From Physcomitrium patens (taxonomy: Eukaryota > Streptophyta > Bryopsida > Funariales > Funariaceae): DNA of 64,000 nt. How positions within the stretch are numbered: the stretch's first letter is position 1; every line of letters begins with the position of its first letter. The notes under the pieces are model-generated. The model saw only the letters and a list, made by a program, of their open reading frames with translations, was not told where the DNA came from and searched no databases. The translations under genes were made by a program, and so were the position numbers. The DNA lies in assembly GCF_000002425.4 (NCBI RefSeq), contig NC_037269.1:7499164-7563163 (forward strand). Direction: 5' to 3'. This document shows, one piece after another, positions 13,007-21,373 of this stretch.

Positions 13007-13602
13007 TGTCGTATTACGTGCTTTCTTGCTCGAGAATGCGCTGGACGTTTGGCTGTAGAAGGTAGTATGGAGATTCGCTAATATTCAAGCAGTCTATTGG
13101 TTTTTGACTGTTTGAATATAAATGATTGCAAGAATACATCGTAAAACTATACGGATGTCCTTTGACTGCTCGCCGAAGTCCTTTTTGCCCCAGCTGGTAG
13201 GTCTCTTGACATTACAGAGAACCCCAAACAACCCAAATTACTAATCTTTGATACCGCTTTATACTCACGATCTTGTATCCACTGATTGTCTTGTTATATT
13301 AACCCAAAAAATTTCAATCACTCTGCATACTTAATCCTATAGACATCCTTTTAATCTTTTAATCACAGACGTAACTTCAATTTCACAAAACAGTCAAGAG
13401 TAATCACACCCACTTCATTAAAAATCCCGATTCCAGTACAATACTTTATCTATTCAGCAACAATTGCCTCAGTCTTCTCAAAACCCTATGAAGAAAAAAA
13501 ATCTCAATTCTCTGTCTTTTTTCCCCTCCGAAGCATGAAGCTAGCTCTCCGCCCCTTCTCTCCTCTCAAAAACCTTATTCTCTCCCCTTCATTTCTTAAC
13601 CT
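13007..13602 (-). repeat. GA 5' LTR, segment 1 of 3
   Basis: It starts TGTCGTATTACGTG and aligns with 5800-6400 of the 3' LTR. It is interrupted by CV1 just after the cctatcct sequence; the target copy atcct is 13603-13607. Confidence 0.85.
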
Positions 13603-13625
13603 ATCCTTGTCATGGACATACATTG

Positions 13626-13768
13626 GAAGATTCTTCGAATATTCTTCTAGAATATTCTCTAAAGATTCTCTAAAGATTCCTTTAGAAGGTTCTAGAAGAT
13701 TCTTAGAATATTCCCTAAAGATTCTCTTAGAAGGTTCTAGAATATTCTTAGAAGGTTCTAAAATATTC
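13626..13768 (+). promoter_or_regulatory. Heat-shock-element array in CV1 U3
   Basis: Alternating GAA and TTC units with two-base spacing recur through this zone. There are two perfect four-unit elements (GAAnnTTCnnGAAnnTTC): 13685-13702 and 13730-13747. There is a perfect three-unit element (TTCtaGAAtaTTC) at 13645-13657, and further GAAnnTTC pairs at 13626-13633, 13637-13644, 13706-13713 and 13751-13758. The 3' LTR keeps both four-unit elements (19422-19439 and 19467-19484). This is the plant HSF-binding consensus. It lies about 100-250 bases upstream of the TATA box, where an enhancer would sit. Function is inferred. Confidence 0.7.
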
Positions 13769-13872
13769 TGATAGATTCTAGGAAGTTGCTCGAGAAGTTT
13801 CCTAATTAGTAGAAGTTGTTGGAGAAGCGTCCTAGTTAGCGGAAGTAGCTCGAGAAGCTTCCTATTCAGTAG

Positions 13873-13915
13873 TATATATAGGAGTCGAGGCTGAAGGATT
13901 CTTCACTCTCGACAA
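13873..13915 (+). promoter_or_regulatory. CV1 TATA box and predicted transcript 5' end
   Basis: A TATATATA run is at 13873-13880. About 30 bases downstream is cactctcgacaa (13904-13915), the expected start zone. In the 3' LTR the same block reads cagtctcgacaaa (19620-19632), 31 bases after its TATA run at 19589. That version is exactly complementary to the bases directly after the 5' LTR. Confidence 0.65.
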
Positions 13916-14040
13916 CACATCTCTTGGAGTTCTAGCTCACCTTTCTGGTGTTGTTGTTGTACTCATCTGTTTAATCTAGTTCTGCCACTTCTTCTTGAAC
14001 TTCTTGTTAGATTTCAAGTCTGTATTTTGTGTCCGTGACA

Positions 14041-14054
14041 GTTTGTCGAGACTG
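14041..14054 (+). other. Predicted self-priming site directly after the CV1 5' LTR
   Basis: The bases gtttgtcgagactg abut the LTR. Their reverse complement shares 13 consecutive bases with the predicted transcript start in the 3' LTR (19620-19632), and 9 with the mutated 5' LTR copy. Tf1/sushi-type chromoviruses are known to prime minus-strand DNA from the folded-back 5' end of their own RNA, using a site in this position. Confidence 0.6.
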
Positions 14055-14063
14055 CATTTTCAC

Positions 14064-14075
14064 TGGTATCAGAGC
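14064..14075 (+). other. tRNA-iMet-like primer site, offset 23 bases
   Basis: The twelve bases TGGTATCAGAGC equal the usual primer site of plant elements that use initiator Met-tRNA. Here it begins 23 bases after the LTR instead of within a few bases. It may be a second primer site, a relic, or coincidence; the decayed relative at 61740 does not retain it. Confidence 0.4.
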
Positions 14076-14090
14076 TAGTTCCTTCTTGTT

Positions 14091-14280
14091 AGAGAGTGGA
14101 TTACCCCTCTTCTTGAAGGTGTGCTACTGTTTTAGAGGTTGCGGATTACCCTCCTCTAAACTGATATCTCTTCTTTTTCAATATTGGAGCCTTATTCTTC
14201 TTGGAGAGAGTGGATTACCCCTCATCTTGGAGTCTTAAGGCGTTTTAGAGGTTGCGGAGTACTCTCCTCTGAACCAATAT
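14091..14280 (+). repeat. Tandem leader repeat in CV1
   Basis: Two diverged copies of a unit of about 120 bases run through the untranslated leader. Each has a gtggattacccctc motif followed by a ttttagaggttgcgga and ctcctct(a/g)aac motif. Decayed versions of the same motifs are recognisable in CVold2 near 62285 and 62425, so the leader repeat is an old family trait. Confidence 0.55.
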
Positions 14281-14343
14281 TGTCCTCTTGTCAAAACTCT
14301 TTTTTCTTCTTTTTGAAGGTTAGCCGAAGATTAAGACGTTAAA

Positions 14344-15345
14344 ATGGCTGAAAGTTTGGAATCCAAACTAGACGCCATCATAAATGCTCTTGCCTCGTTG
14401 TCACATAGGACAACAGAGATCGAAGGAGTCATGGTAGGACTCCATAACAATGGAGCATCTGGGATAGCGCCATCTAAAGCATATCAGCCTCAAACTTCTG
14501 CGCCAGAAGAAGCAGTTCTACGTCCATTTCAACAAGATCGAGTAGTCCTACAACGAAAGGAGCCTCGAGTTAGTCTTCCAGATAAGTTTGATGGAACTCG
14601 TTCCAAGTTTCGAGGTTTTGTCAACCAAATCAGGTTGATAACAATTTTACAGCCCGAACGTTATCCGACGGAGGAAGCGCGTGTTGGGCTTGTTGGAACC
14701 TTGCTTACAGCACAAGCTCTGTCTTGGTTTACTCCCTTGTTCGAGAAGCGATCGCCAATCCTGAGCAACTTTGAAACGTTCTTGGAGGCGTTTGCAGAAG
14801 CATTTGGCGAGCATGATAAAGTTCGATGGGCTACAACAAAGATCCGATCGCTACGACAAGGAACACGCTCTGCATCAGTCTATGCCTCGGATTTCAGACA
14901 ATTGGCAAGTGACATTAATTGGGGTGAAGAGGCATTGGTGAGTCAGTTTTATTGGGGCTTGAAGGATGATGTGAAGGACTTACTGTTATCTCTTCCTGAT
15001 CTTCAAACGCTCAACGAAGCTATTAGCCAAGCTGTAAAGTGTGACAACCGCCTATTCCAGCGTCGCCAAGACCAACGTCCAAGACACCAAATGACTCCTT
15101 ACGACGTGACTATGTCTGCAAATAGCTTAAACTCACATTCGGAGGCAACAGACATGCAAATCGATACGGCGCGTCTCCGATCTCTTACTCCAACAGAGAA
15201 GAAACGGCGTATGGAGGAAGGATTATGTTTGTACTATGGAGAAGAAGGTCACAAGGTTGGAAATTGCCCAAAGAAGCAAAATTGGCACCCTGTCAAGACT
15301 AGAAGTGCGATGATTCCGGAAAACGACGACGCCCAGCCACAGTAG
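14344..15345 (+). CDS. CV1 Gag polyprotein
   Basis: This is an uninterrupted 333-codon ORF from ATG at 14344 to TAG at 15343. The N-terminal 20 residues ([20 protein letters not shown]) look coiled-coil-like. Residues about 80-220 form a Retrotrans_gag core ([17 protein letters not shown]...[11 protein letters not shown]...YASDFRQLA). A zinc knuckle sits near residues 298-311 ([14 protein letters not shown]). The second knuckle Cys is Tyr, a TGT/TGC-to-TAT change that probably impairs nucleic-acid binding; CVold2 keeps Cys there. Pol begins in the -1 frame before this stop. The role in the element is capsid formation and RNA packaging, from family knowledge. Confidence 0.85.
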   Translation: MAESLESKLDAIINALASLSHRTTEIEGVMVGLHNNGASGIAPSKAYQPQTSAPEEAVLRPFQQDRVVLQRKEPRVSLPDKFDGTRSKFRGFVNQIRLITILQPERYPTEEARVGLVGTLLTAQALSWFTPLFEKRSPILSNFETFLEAFAEAFGEHDKVRWATTKIRSLRQGTRSASVYASDFRQLASDINWGEEALVSQFYWGLKDDVKDLLLSLPDLQTLNEAISQAVKCDNRLFQRRQDQRPRHQMTPYDVTMSANSLNSHSEATDMQIDTARLRSLTPTEKKRRMEEGLCLYYGEEGHKVGNCPKKQNWHPVKTRSAMIPENDDAQPQ

Positions 15346-18300
15346 GAACCGTGCGACTCGACAATCTAATATCACGACAACAATCAGGTTCCTCCTTCTC
15401 TGTCCAACCTGCCCGTTGTTTTATAATTCCTTTGTTTTTAGGCCCTCAAAAACAAAAAACTTTAGCTTTATTGGATTCGGGGGCATCTACTTGTTTTTTA
15501 GATGAAGAGTTTGCTAAACGCCACAAGATCCGTTTAGTACAAAAGTCCAAACCTGTTCACGTAGAGGTGATAGATGGACGACCCTTATTGTCAGGCAACG
15601 TTACCCACGAATCAGAACCTATAGAAGTGGTGTTTAAGGACCATAGTAGTCACGTTATTTTTAATATTATTAGAACCCCATCAAGCCCTGTTATCCTTGG
15701 TCTTTCTTGGTTAGAAGATCATAATCCGTCCATTGATTGGAGGCTACGAAGGATAACATTTCCTGAAAAAAATAATAATAAACCTGTTGGTAGAACCTAC
15801 ATGAAGAAATCCATGTTTATTGGAGCGAGAGCATTCCTAAGATCGTCCAAGAAAGGCGCACCATTTGTCATTTATGCAGCTCCAACTAGCGGCGAGAATA
15901 TCTCAACATCGAATATACCAGAGCAATATAGGGATTTTGAAGACGTGTTTCAGAAGAAGAACGCCGATATACTGCCGGAACATCGACCATATGATTGCGC
16001 CATAGACTTAGAGGAAGGAGCGCAACCACCTTTTGGTCCAATATACAACCTATCGCAGACGGAGTTGGCAGAATTGCGGAAGTACATCGATGAGAATCTA
16101 GCCAAGAATTTTATTCGACATTCAAAGTCGCCAGCTGGAGCACCAATCTTATTCGTGAAGAAAAAGGATGGCTCACTGCGGATGTGCGTGGACTACCGAG
16201 GACTCAACAAGGTGACCAAGAAAAATCGCTATCCCTTACCTTTGATCTCCGGCCTCTTAGATCAACTTGGACGTGCAAGGATTTTTACAAAGATTGATTT
16301 AAGAGGAGCCTACAACCTTGTGTGAATCAAAGAAGGAGATGAATGGAAGACAGCCTTTCGTACAAGGTATGGCCATTTTGAGTACAATGTCATGCCTTTT
16401 GGTCTTACCAATGCTCCAGCGGTCTTTCAGCATATGATGAACGACATCTTTTGGGAGTACCTCGATGACTTTGTTGTCATCTATCTGGATGATATTTTGA
16501 TATTTTCCAAGAATGAAGAAGAACATGAGAAGCACGTTTGTTTGGTTCTTGAAAACTACGCGAACGAGGACTCTACGCCAAGTTGGAGAAGTGTCAATTT
16601 CACCAGAATGAGATGGAATTTTTGGGCTTCATTGCGACTACAGAGGGCTTGAAGATGGATCCAAAAAAGATAGAAGCAATTATATCTTGGAAAGTTCCGA
16701 AGACGGTTAGAGATGTTCAGTGTTTTCTTGGATTTGCTAACTTCTATCGGATCTTCATCAAGAATTATTCTCAAGTTGCTGCACCACTCACGCGTCTAAC
16801 AAGCAAAGACAAGCTCGAATGGGGATCACAAGCAGCAAAAGCATTTCAAGATCTCAAGACGGCATTCATTACGGCTCCAAGCTTGATACACCCTGACTTT
16901 GCAAAGGCTTTCTATTTAGAGACCGATGCTTCAGATTTTGCTTTGGGAGCTGTGCTTTCACAGATGGGCATAGACAAGAAGCTTCACCCAGTTGCGTTCT
17001 ATTCACGAAAGTTCTCTGCTGTTGAGATCAACTACGAGATCCACGACAAAGAGCTGCTTGCTATAGTGGATGCCTTCCAAGAGTGGCGTCACTTCCTCGA
17101 AGGAGCTGCACATCCAGTGACTGTTTATACGGACCACAAGAATTTGGAGTACTTCATGACAGCTCGAATTTTGAATCGTCGTCAAGCTCGATGGAATATG
17201 TCTCTATCACGATTTGACTTTATTATCACCTACCGCCCTGGAAAACAGCAAGGATTATCTGACGCATTATCGAGGAGATCGTATCTTGTGCCAAAGGTTG
17301 GAGAAGCAGCGTTTGATCAACAATGTACAACATTGTTGAAACCAGAAAAATTCAGGATTTTTGCTACTATTGCAACTATCGATGACGGCTTCCTCAGCGA
17401 GGTACGTACTGCGACCATTGAGGATTCTATAGCTCTTGACATCAAACAACGTGTCGATAATGACAAGTTTAAGGTGGAGGGAGATCTTCTGTATTTTGAG
17501 GAGCGGTTGTATATCCCGAAAGGACCAACTCGACTCCGAGTACTTCAATCTCGCCACGACTTTCCAGCTGCGGGACATTTTGGATTCAACAAGACTTTGG
17601 AGCTCATTTCACGAGATTTTTGGTGGCCCCAAATGTGGAAGGATGTGAAGGAATTTGTCCTTTCTTGTGATGTTTGTTCAAGATCCAAGATCCCTCGACA
17701 TCGTCCGTATGGACTTCTCCAGCCATTGCCTATTCAGCATCGACCATGGTCTTCAGTTTCTATGGACTTCATTACGGACCTACCGCCATCGAATTCATTT
17801 GACAGCATCTTTGTTGTGGTGGATCGATTTACAAAGATGGCGCATTTCGTGCCTTGCAAAAAAACATCGTCAAGTGAAGACACCGCAAGACTCTTTCTTG
17901 ATAACATATATCGTTATCATGGCCTACCAGATGATATCGTGTCGGATCGAGGTACTCAGTTTGTATCCAAGTTTTGGAGGTCCCTCTTTGAGATATTGAA
18001 GGTGGATATTAAGCTCTCTTCGGCTTTTCATCTTCAAACTGACGGTCAAACGGAGCGGGTGAATCAAGTTTTGGAGCAATATTTACGATGTAGCATCAAC
18101 TATCAACAAGATGATTGGACTGCATATCTACCGCTTACTGAGTTCGCATACAACAACACTCTTCATGCGTCAACTCAACAAACACCATTCTTCTCCAACT
18201 ACGGATACCACCCCAAGCTCGATTTATTGAGTTCTTCAGCAAATAACAACCCAACAGCTGAAGGATTTGTGAAGCAACTATCGGAGCTTCAAGCGACAAT

Positions 18301-18820
18301 GAAGCTTCAATTGCAATCTGCCCAAGAGAGTTACAAGGCATCTGTAGATAAATATCGAAATGAAGCGCCTACTTTTAAAGTTGGAAGTAAAGTATGGCTT
18401 CTTCGACGGAATATCAAGACCAAGCGGCCATGTGACAAATTGGACTATCGGAGATTAGGGCCATTTGTTATCGAGAAGCAGATCAATCCGGTGGCATATC
18501 GTCTGGAGTTACCAGCTACTATGAAGGTACATCCAGTCTTTCACGTGTCTTTGTTGGAACCTTATCGAGAGTCAGCTTTTCCCCAAAGAGTACAAAGTCC
18601 GCCACCAAGTATCGAAATTGAAAACCATGAGGAATACGAGGTGGAAAAGGTACTAGATTCACGGCGTAATAGGAGAAAATTGGAGTATTTAGTGCATTGG
18701 AGTGGATACGACATCAATGAACGAACGTGAGAGCGTGCCGAAAATCTTGCCAATGCACCAAAAAAGGTACAAGAATTTCATCAACGATATCCTCATAAAC
18801 CTAAGCCGATTCAACGATAG
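15303..18820 (+). pseudogene. CV1 pol pseudogene (protease, RT, RNase H, integrase, chromodomain)
   Basis: Domains in order: aspartic protease ([11 protein letters not shown], about 15460); RT with [28 protein letters not shown] and the catalytic YLDDIL (about 16480); RNase H (ETDASDFALGAV, TDHKNLEYF, ALSRR); integrase HHCC finger (H...H...CDVCSRSK, about 17570-17700); DDE triad (MDFITD, SDRGTQF, QTERVN, about 17760-18060); GPY/F-type module (LGPFVIEKQINPVAYRLE); and a C-terminal chromodomain (EVEKVLDSR...YLVHWSGYD). Three breaks are visible: TGA at 16323 for Arg, loss of one A in the run at 16552-16555, and TGA at 18728 where CVold encodes Trp. The frame is open upstream to 15303, overlapping the gag stop by 43 bases. 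Confidence 0.9.
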
Positions 18821-18852
18821 CTTCTTGCTGAAGCTTGCTCATCAAGTAGCAT

Positions 18853-18867
18853 AAAAAGGGGGGAGGG
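18853..18867 (+). other. Perfect 15-base purine run between pol and the third ORF
   Basis: The run aaaaaggggggaggg lies 33 bases after the pol stop and about 480 bases before the 3' LTR. It is a cleaner polypurine tract than the one beside the 3' LTR (19331-19344), so it might act as an internal plus-strand start. No functional evidence. Confidence 0.3.
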
Positions 18868-18940
18868 CACCTCCAAAACCCATAGTTCGATAGTGTAGAA
18901 CTTTGTTAGCAACTATAGTTTGCTCTCATCATTTTAGCCT

Positions 18941-19294
18941 TTGCACATGGATAGTCAAGATACTACACTTGTTATGTCATCTCAAGCGACTAGCTCACGA
19001 AGACGACCGCGAGATGAAGAACCGCCTACACCACGACGACGTCGGAGGATACCGAGCAACAGATCGCTAGTAATTGTATTTGAGGTCGAGTCTGCCTACG
19101 ACGGTCAGCCAAAAGGTGTGTTTGGAGGACAGCTTCACAATGAAGACACAGAAGTCCACGCTTGGTCAGAGGTTGAAGGTGTTGGTCACTACCGTTGGCT
19201 CCAAGGGCCGATGAATCATTTTCCTCGCGAACAACAATTGGAATTCATAGCAGATGTGATGCGACAGATTTTCATTTTCTTGCGTTGGTATTGA
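18941..19294 (+). CDS. CV1 third ORF, unknown function
   Basis: This 117-codon ORF lies between the chromodomain and the 3' LTR, where a standard chromovirus has nothing. The likely ATG is 18941, with a second Met two codons later. Residues 19-40 are very Arg-rich (SRRRPRD, RRRRRIP) and look like a nuclear-localisation or nucleic-acid-binding tail. The rest has a SLVIVFEVESAYDG segment and a YRWLQGPMNHFPREQQLEF segment. Both are recognisable in frame in the decayed CVold copy at 31564-32133 (YLVILLEVG, YRWLRGPINHLQRKQSSEY). No signal peptide or membrane segment is evident, so it does not look like an envelope protein. I do not recognise the family. Confidence 0.65.
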   Translation: MHMDSQDTTLVMSSQATSSRRRPRDEEPPTPRRRRRIPSNRSLVIVFEVESAYDGQPKGVFGGQLHNEDTEVHAWSEVEGVGHYRWLQGPMNHFPREQQLEFIADVMRQIFIFLRWY

Positions 19295-19330
19295 CTGATA
19301 ACAACATTGCTTCTCGAAGACCTCGAAGTT

Positions 19331-19344
19331 AGAAGAGGAGGTGA
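19331..19344 (+). other. CV1 polypurine tract
   Basis: The purine-rich agaagaggaggtga directly precedes the 3' LTR. The decayed equivalent before the CVold 3' LTR is agaagaaaagataa (32161-32174), the same tract after G-to-A changes. Confidence 0.6.
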
Positions 19345-19756
19345 AGTCATGGACATACATTGGAAGATTCTTTGAATATTCTTCTAGAATATTCTCTAAA
19401 GATTCTCTAAAGATTCCTTTAGAAGGTTCTAGAAGATTCTTAGAATATTCCCTAAAGATTTGCTTAGAAGGTTCTAGAATATTCTGATAGATTTTAGGAA
19501 GTTGCTTGAGAAGTTTCCTAATTAGTAGAAGTTGTTGGAGAAGCGTCCTAGTTAGCGGAAGTAGCTCGAGAAGCTTCCTATTCAGTAGTATATATAGGAG
19601 TCGAGGCTGAAGGGTTCTTCAGTCTCGACAAAACATCTCTTGGAGTTCTAGCTCACCTTTCTGGTGTTGTTGTTGTACTCATCTGTTTAATCTAGTTCTA
19701 CCACTTCTTCTTGAACTTCTTGTTAGATTTCAAGTCTGTATTTTGTGTCCGTGACA
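19345..19756 (+). repeat. CV1 3' LTR (412 bp)
   Basis: It is colinear with the 5' LTR except for a 21-base deletion or non-duplication in U3. The first base is A instead of T. It ends TCCGTGACA followed by the target copy atcct (19757-19761). Its predicted transcript-start block is the better match to the primer site at 14041. Confidence 0.9.
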
Positions 19757-19761
19757 ATCCT

Positions 19762-19906
19762 CCCCTTTAACCCTAATTCTCCCCTCTTTCAAACCTTAGC
19801 CTCTGAATTTCTTCAATCTTCCGTCTTGGATCCGGAATTGGCTCCGCCATCAGAGCTTTCTCCTCCGTTTTTACCTTTAAGAGATCCTTTTACTGAAAGG
19901 ACTTTT
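19762..19906 (-). repeat. GA 5' LTR, segment 2 of 3
   Basis: It resumes the GA LTR after CV1 (ccctttaaccctaattctcc) and matches the 3' LTR at about 6410-6550. It ends at ttttccgg, where GB is inserted; 19907-19910 is the left ccgg target copy. Confidence 0.85.
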
Positions 19907-19910
19907 CCGG

Positions 19911-21322
19911 TGTCGTGTTGTAACACGAGTATACAGTGAAAATAAAAAGAAAGGGGAATTTTATTAATATTCAGTTACCTCGAATATTGAGAGCATCGAC
20001 CAACTCCAGTACAAATACTGAGTGGTCAGGTTCAGTGACTCCGTTACAGTCAGCCGGGGCATACTGGAATGCCTCGTTCGATTCCAATAACGGGAGTCAG
20101 CAGGAAGAGAAGGACCAATTCACACAACGAGTTCGAGGAGCCAATTGGATCCAATTTCGATAATCCAATCCGGGTCCTCTTACCCAATATGAGACCTGTA
20201 TTGGTGGGGCAACCTAATGCAGTCTAGTTACGGGAAATCCAGGTCTTACTACGGGTCTTAGCCAATCTGACGCGAGGACCAATTGGACCCAATTACGGGA
20301 ACATCCAGGTTACTACGGGCATCCTTCCCAATATAGGACCTGAATTGGTCGGGCGACTCAATGTGGTCCCGATTACGGGGTTCGATTCTGTTTCAGGCTG
20401 TCCTGTTCTCTGTGCCGTCTCAGGGAACGTTGTTTTCGGTAAATGGATTTCTTAAAGGTAAAAACGGAGGAGAAAGCTTGGCGGCGAGAGCCAATTTCGA
20501 ATCCAAGTTGAGGTGAGAGCCAATTTCGGATCCAAGCTTGAGGTGGGAGCCAATTCCGGATCTAAGACGAGAGATTGAAGAAATTCAGAGGATAAGGTTA
20601 GGGGGGATATAGTTTTGGAGTGGTGGGGTTTTTTTTTTTTTTTTTTTTTTTTTAAAGGGGAAATCGGGGGGGGAAGCGAGTTTTTTTTTTCAGGCTTCTG
20701 CAAGGTTACCAGTTCGGGTTTCATTGGGGGTTTTTTTTGAAGATCAAGGGAATTAGAGAGAGGAGCTTCATGCTTCGGGTCGGGGAAGGAAAGACATAGA
20801 ATTTGGATTTTTCTTCTTCATAGAGTTTTGGGAAGACTGAAGCAATCGCGGCTGAAGTCAGTGTTGTAATGGTGAATCGGGATTTTTAAATAAAGTGGGT
20901 TTGAATACTCTTGACTGTTTTGTAAAATCGAGTTACGTCTGTGATTGAAGGATTAAAGGGGTGTCTATAGGATTGAGTATGCGGAGTGAATGAAATTTAT
21001 TGGGTTAATCTAACAGGACAGTCAGTGGATACAAGATCGTAAGTACAAAGGGGTATTGAAGATTAACAGTTTGGGTTGTTCGGAGTTCTCTGTAACGTCT
21101 AGAGACCTATTGGTTGGGAAATAAAAAAAAAAAAAAAAAAAAAAAAAAAACTTCGACAAGCAGTCGAAGAGCATCCGTATAGATTTACGGTACATTGTTG
21201 CAGTCGTTTATATTCCAGCAGTCAAAAACTGATAGACTGCTTGACTATCGGCGAATCTCCATACTACCTTCTACAGCCAGACGCCCGGCGCGTTCTCGAG
21301 CAGGAAAGCATGTAATACGACA
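19911..21322 (+). repeat. GB 5' LTR (1412 bp)
   Basis: It starts TGTCGTGTTGTAACACG and ends TAATACGACA, giving inverted terminal bases TGTCGT/ACGACA. It contains a T run near 20630-20653 and an A run near 21122-21150; both differ in length from the 3' LTR (about 28023-28043 and 28508-28532). It also carries several interspersed copies of a ccaattggacccaatta-type motif around 20140-20390. Confidence 0.9.
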
Positions 21323-21326
21323 AAAG

Positions 21327-21346
21327 TGGTGAACCCGACGTGAAAG
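21327..21346 (+). other. GB primer-binding site
   Basis: TGGTGAACCCGACGTGAAAG lies four bases after the LTR. It is the intact version of the GA site at 12983-13002. The tRNA partner was not identified from memory. Confidence 0.65.
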
Positions 21347-21373
21347 CTTGAGGTAGAAGGTATTGGATTTCGG

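Larger units (their letters stand above)
13608..14040 (+). repeat. CV1 5' LTR (433 bp)
   Basis: It begins TGTCATGG and ends TCCGTGACA. Relative to the 3' LTR it has an extra 21 bases in the U3 repeat zone (an additional agaaggttct unit). It contains the heat-shock-element array, a TATA box and the predicted transcript start described separately. Decayed relatives of this LTR occur at 2330-2945, 32175-32714, 61740-62236 and 62754-63281. Confidence 0.9.
13608..19756 (+). mobile_element. Chromovirus CV1 (6149 bp, both LTRs), TSD atcct
   Basis: This is a Tcn1-like Ty3/Gypsy chromovirus with both LTRs. LTRs are 13608-14040 and 19345-19756, with five-base duplications atcct at 13603-13607 and 19757-19761. 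The empty site is visible in the other GA LTR near 6400. Internal order is leader, gag, protease-RT-RNase H-integrase-chromodomain, a third ORF, then the 3' LTR. The LTRs differ by a 21-base indel and scattered substitutions. Pol has three inactivating changes, so this copy is not autonomous. Assignment to the Tcn1-like group is by overall resemblance and the moss context, not by a tree. Confidence 0.9.

Noticed and set aside
13535..13771. Plus-strand ORF spanning the GA LTR/CV1 LTR junction
   Set aside because: Crosses an insertion junction and reads the heat-shock repeat units as codons; not a gene.
18941..19294. Envelope protein for the CV1 third ORF
   Set aside because: No signal peptide, no transmembrane segment and an Arg-rich N-terminus; position alone is not enough.
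21120..21152. A run in the GB LTR as a retrogene poly-A tail
   Set aside because: It lies inside the LTR and recurs in the 3' LTR with a different length, so it is an LTR homopolymer.
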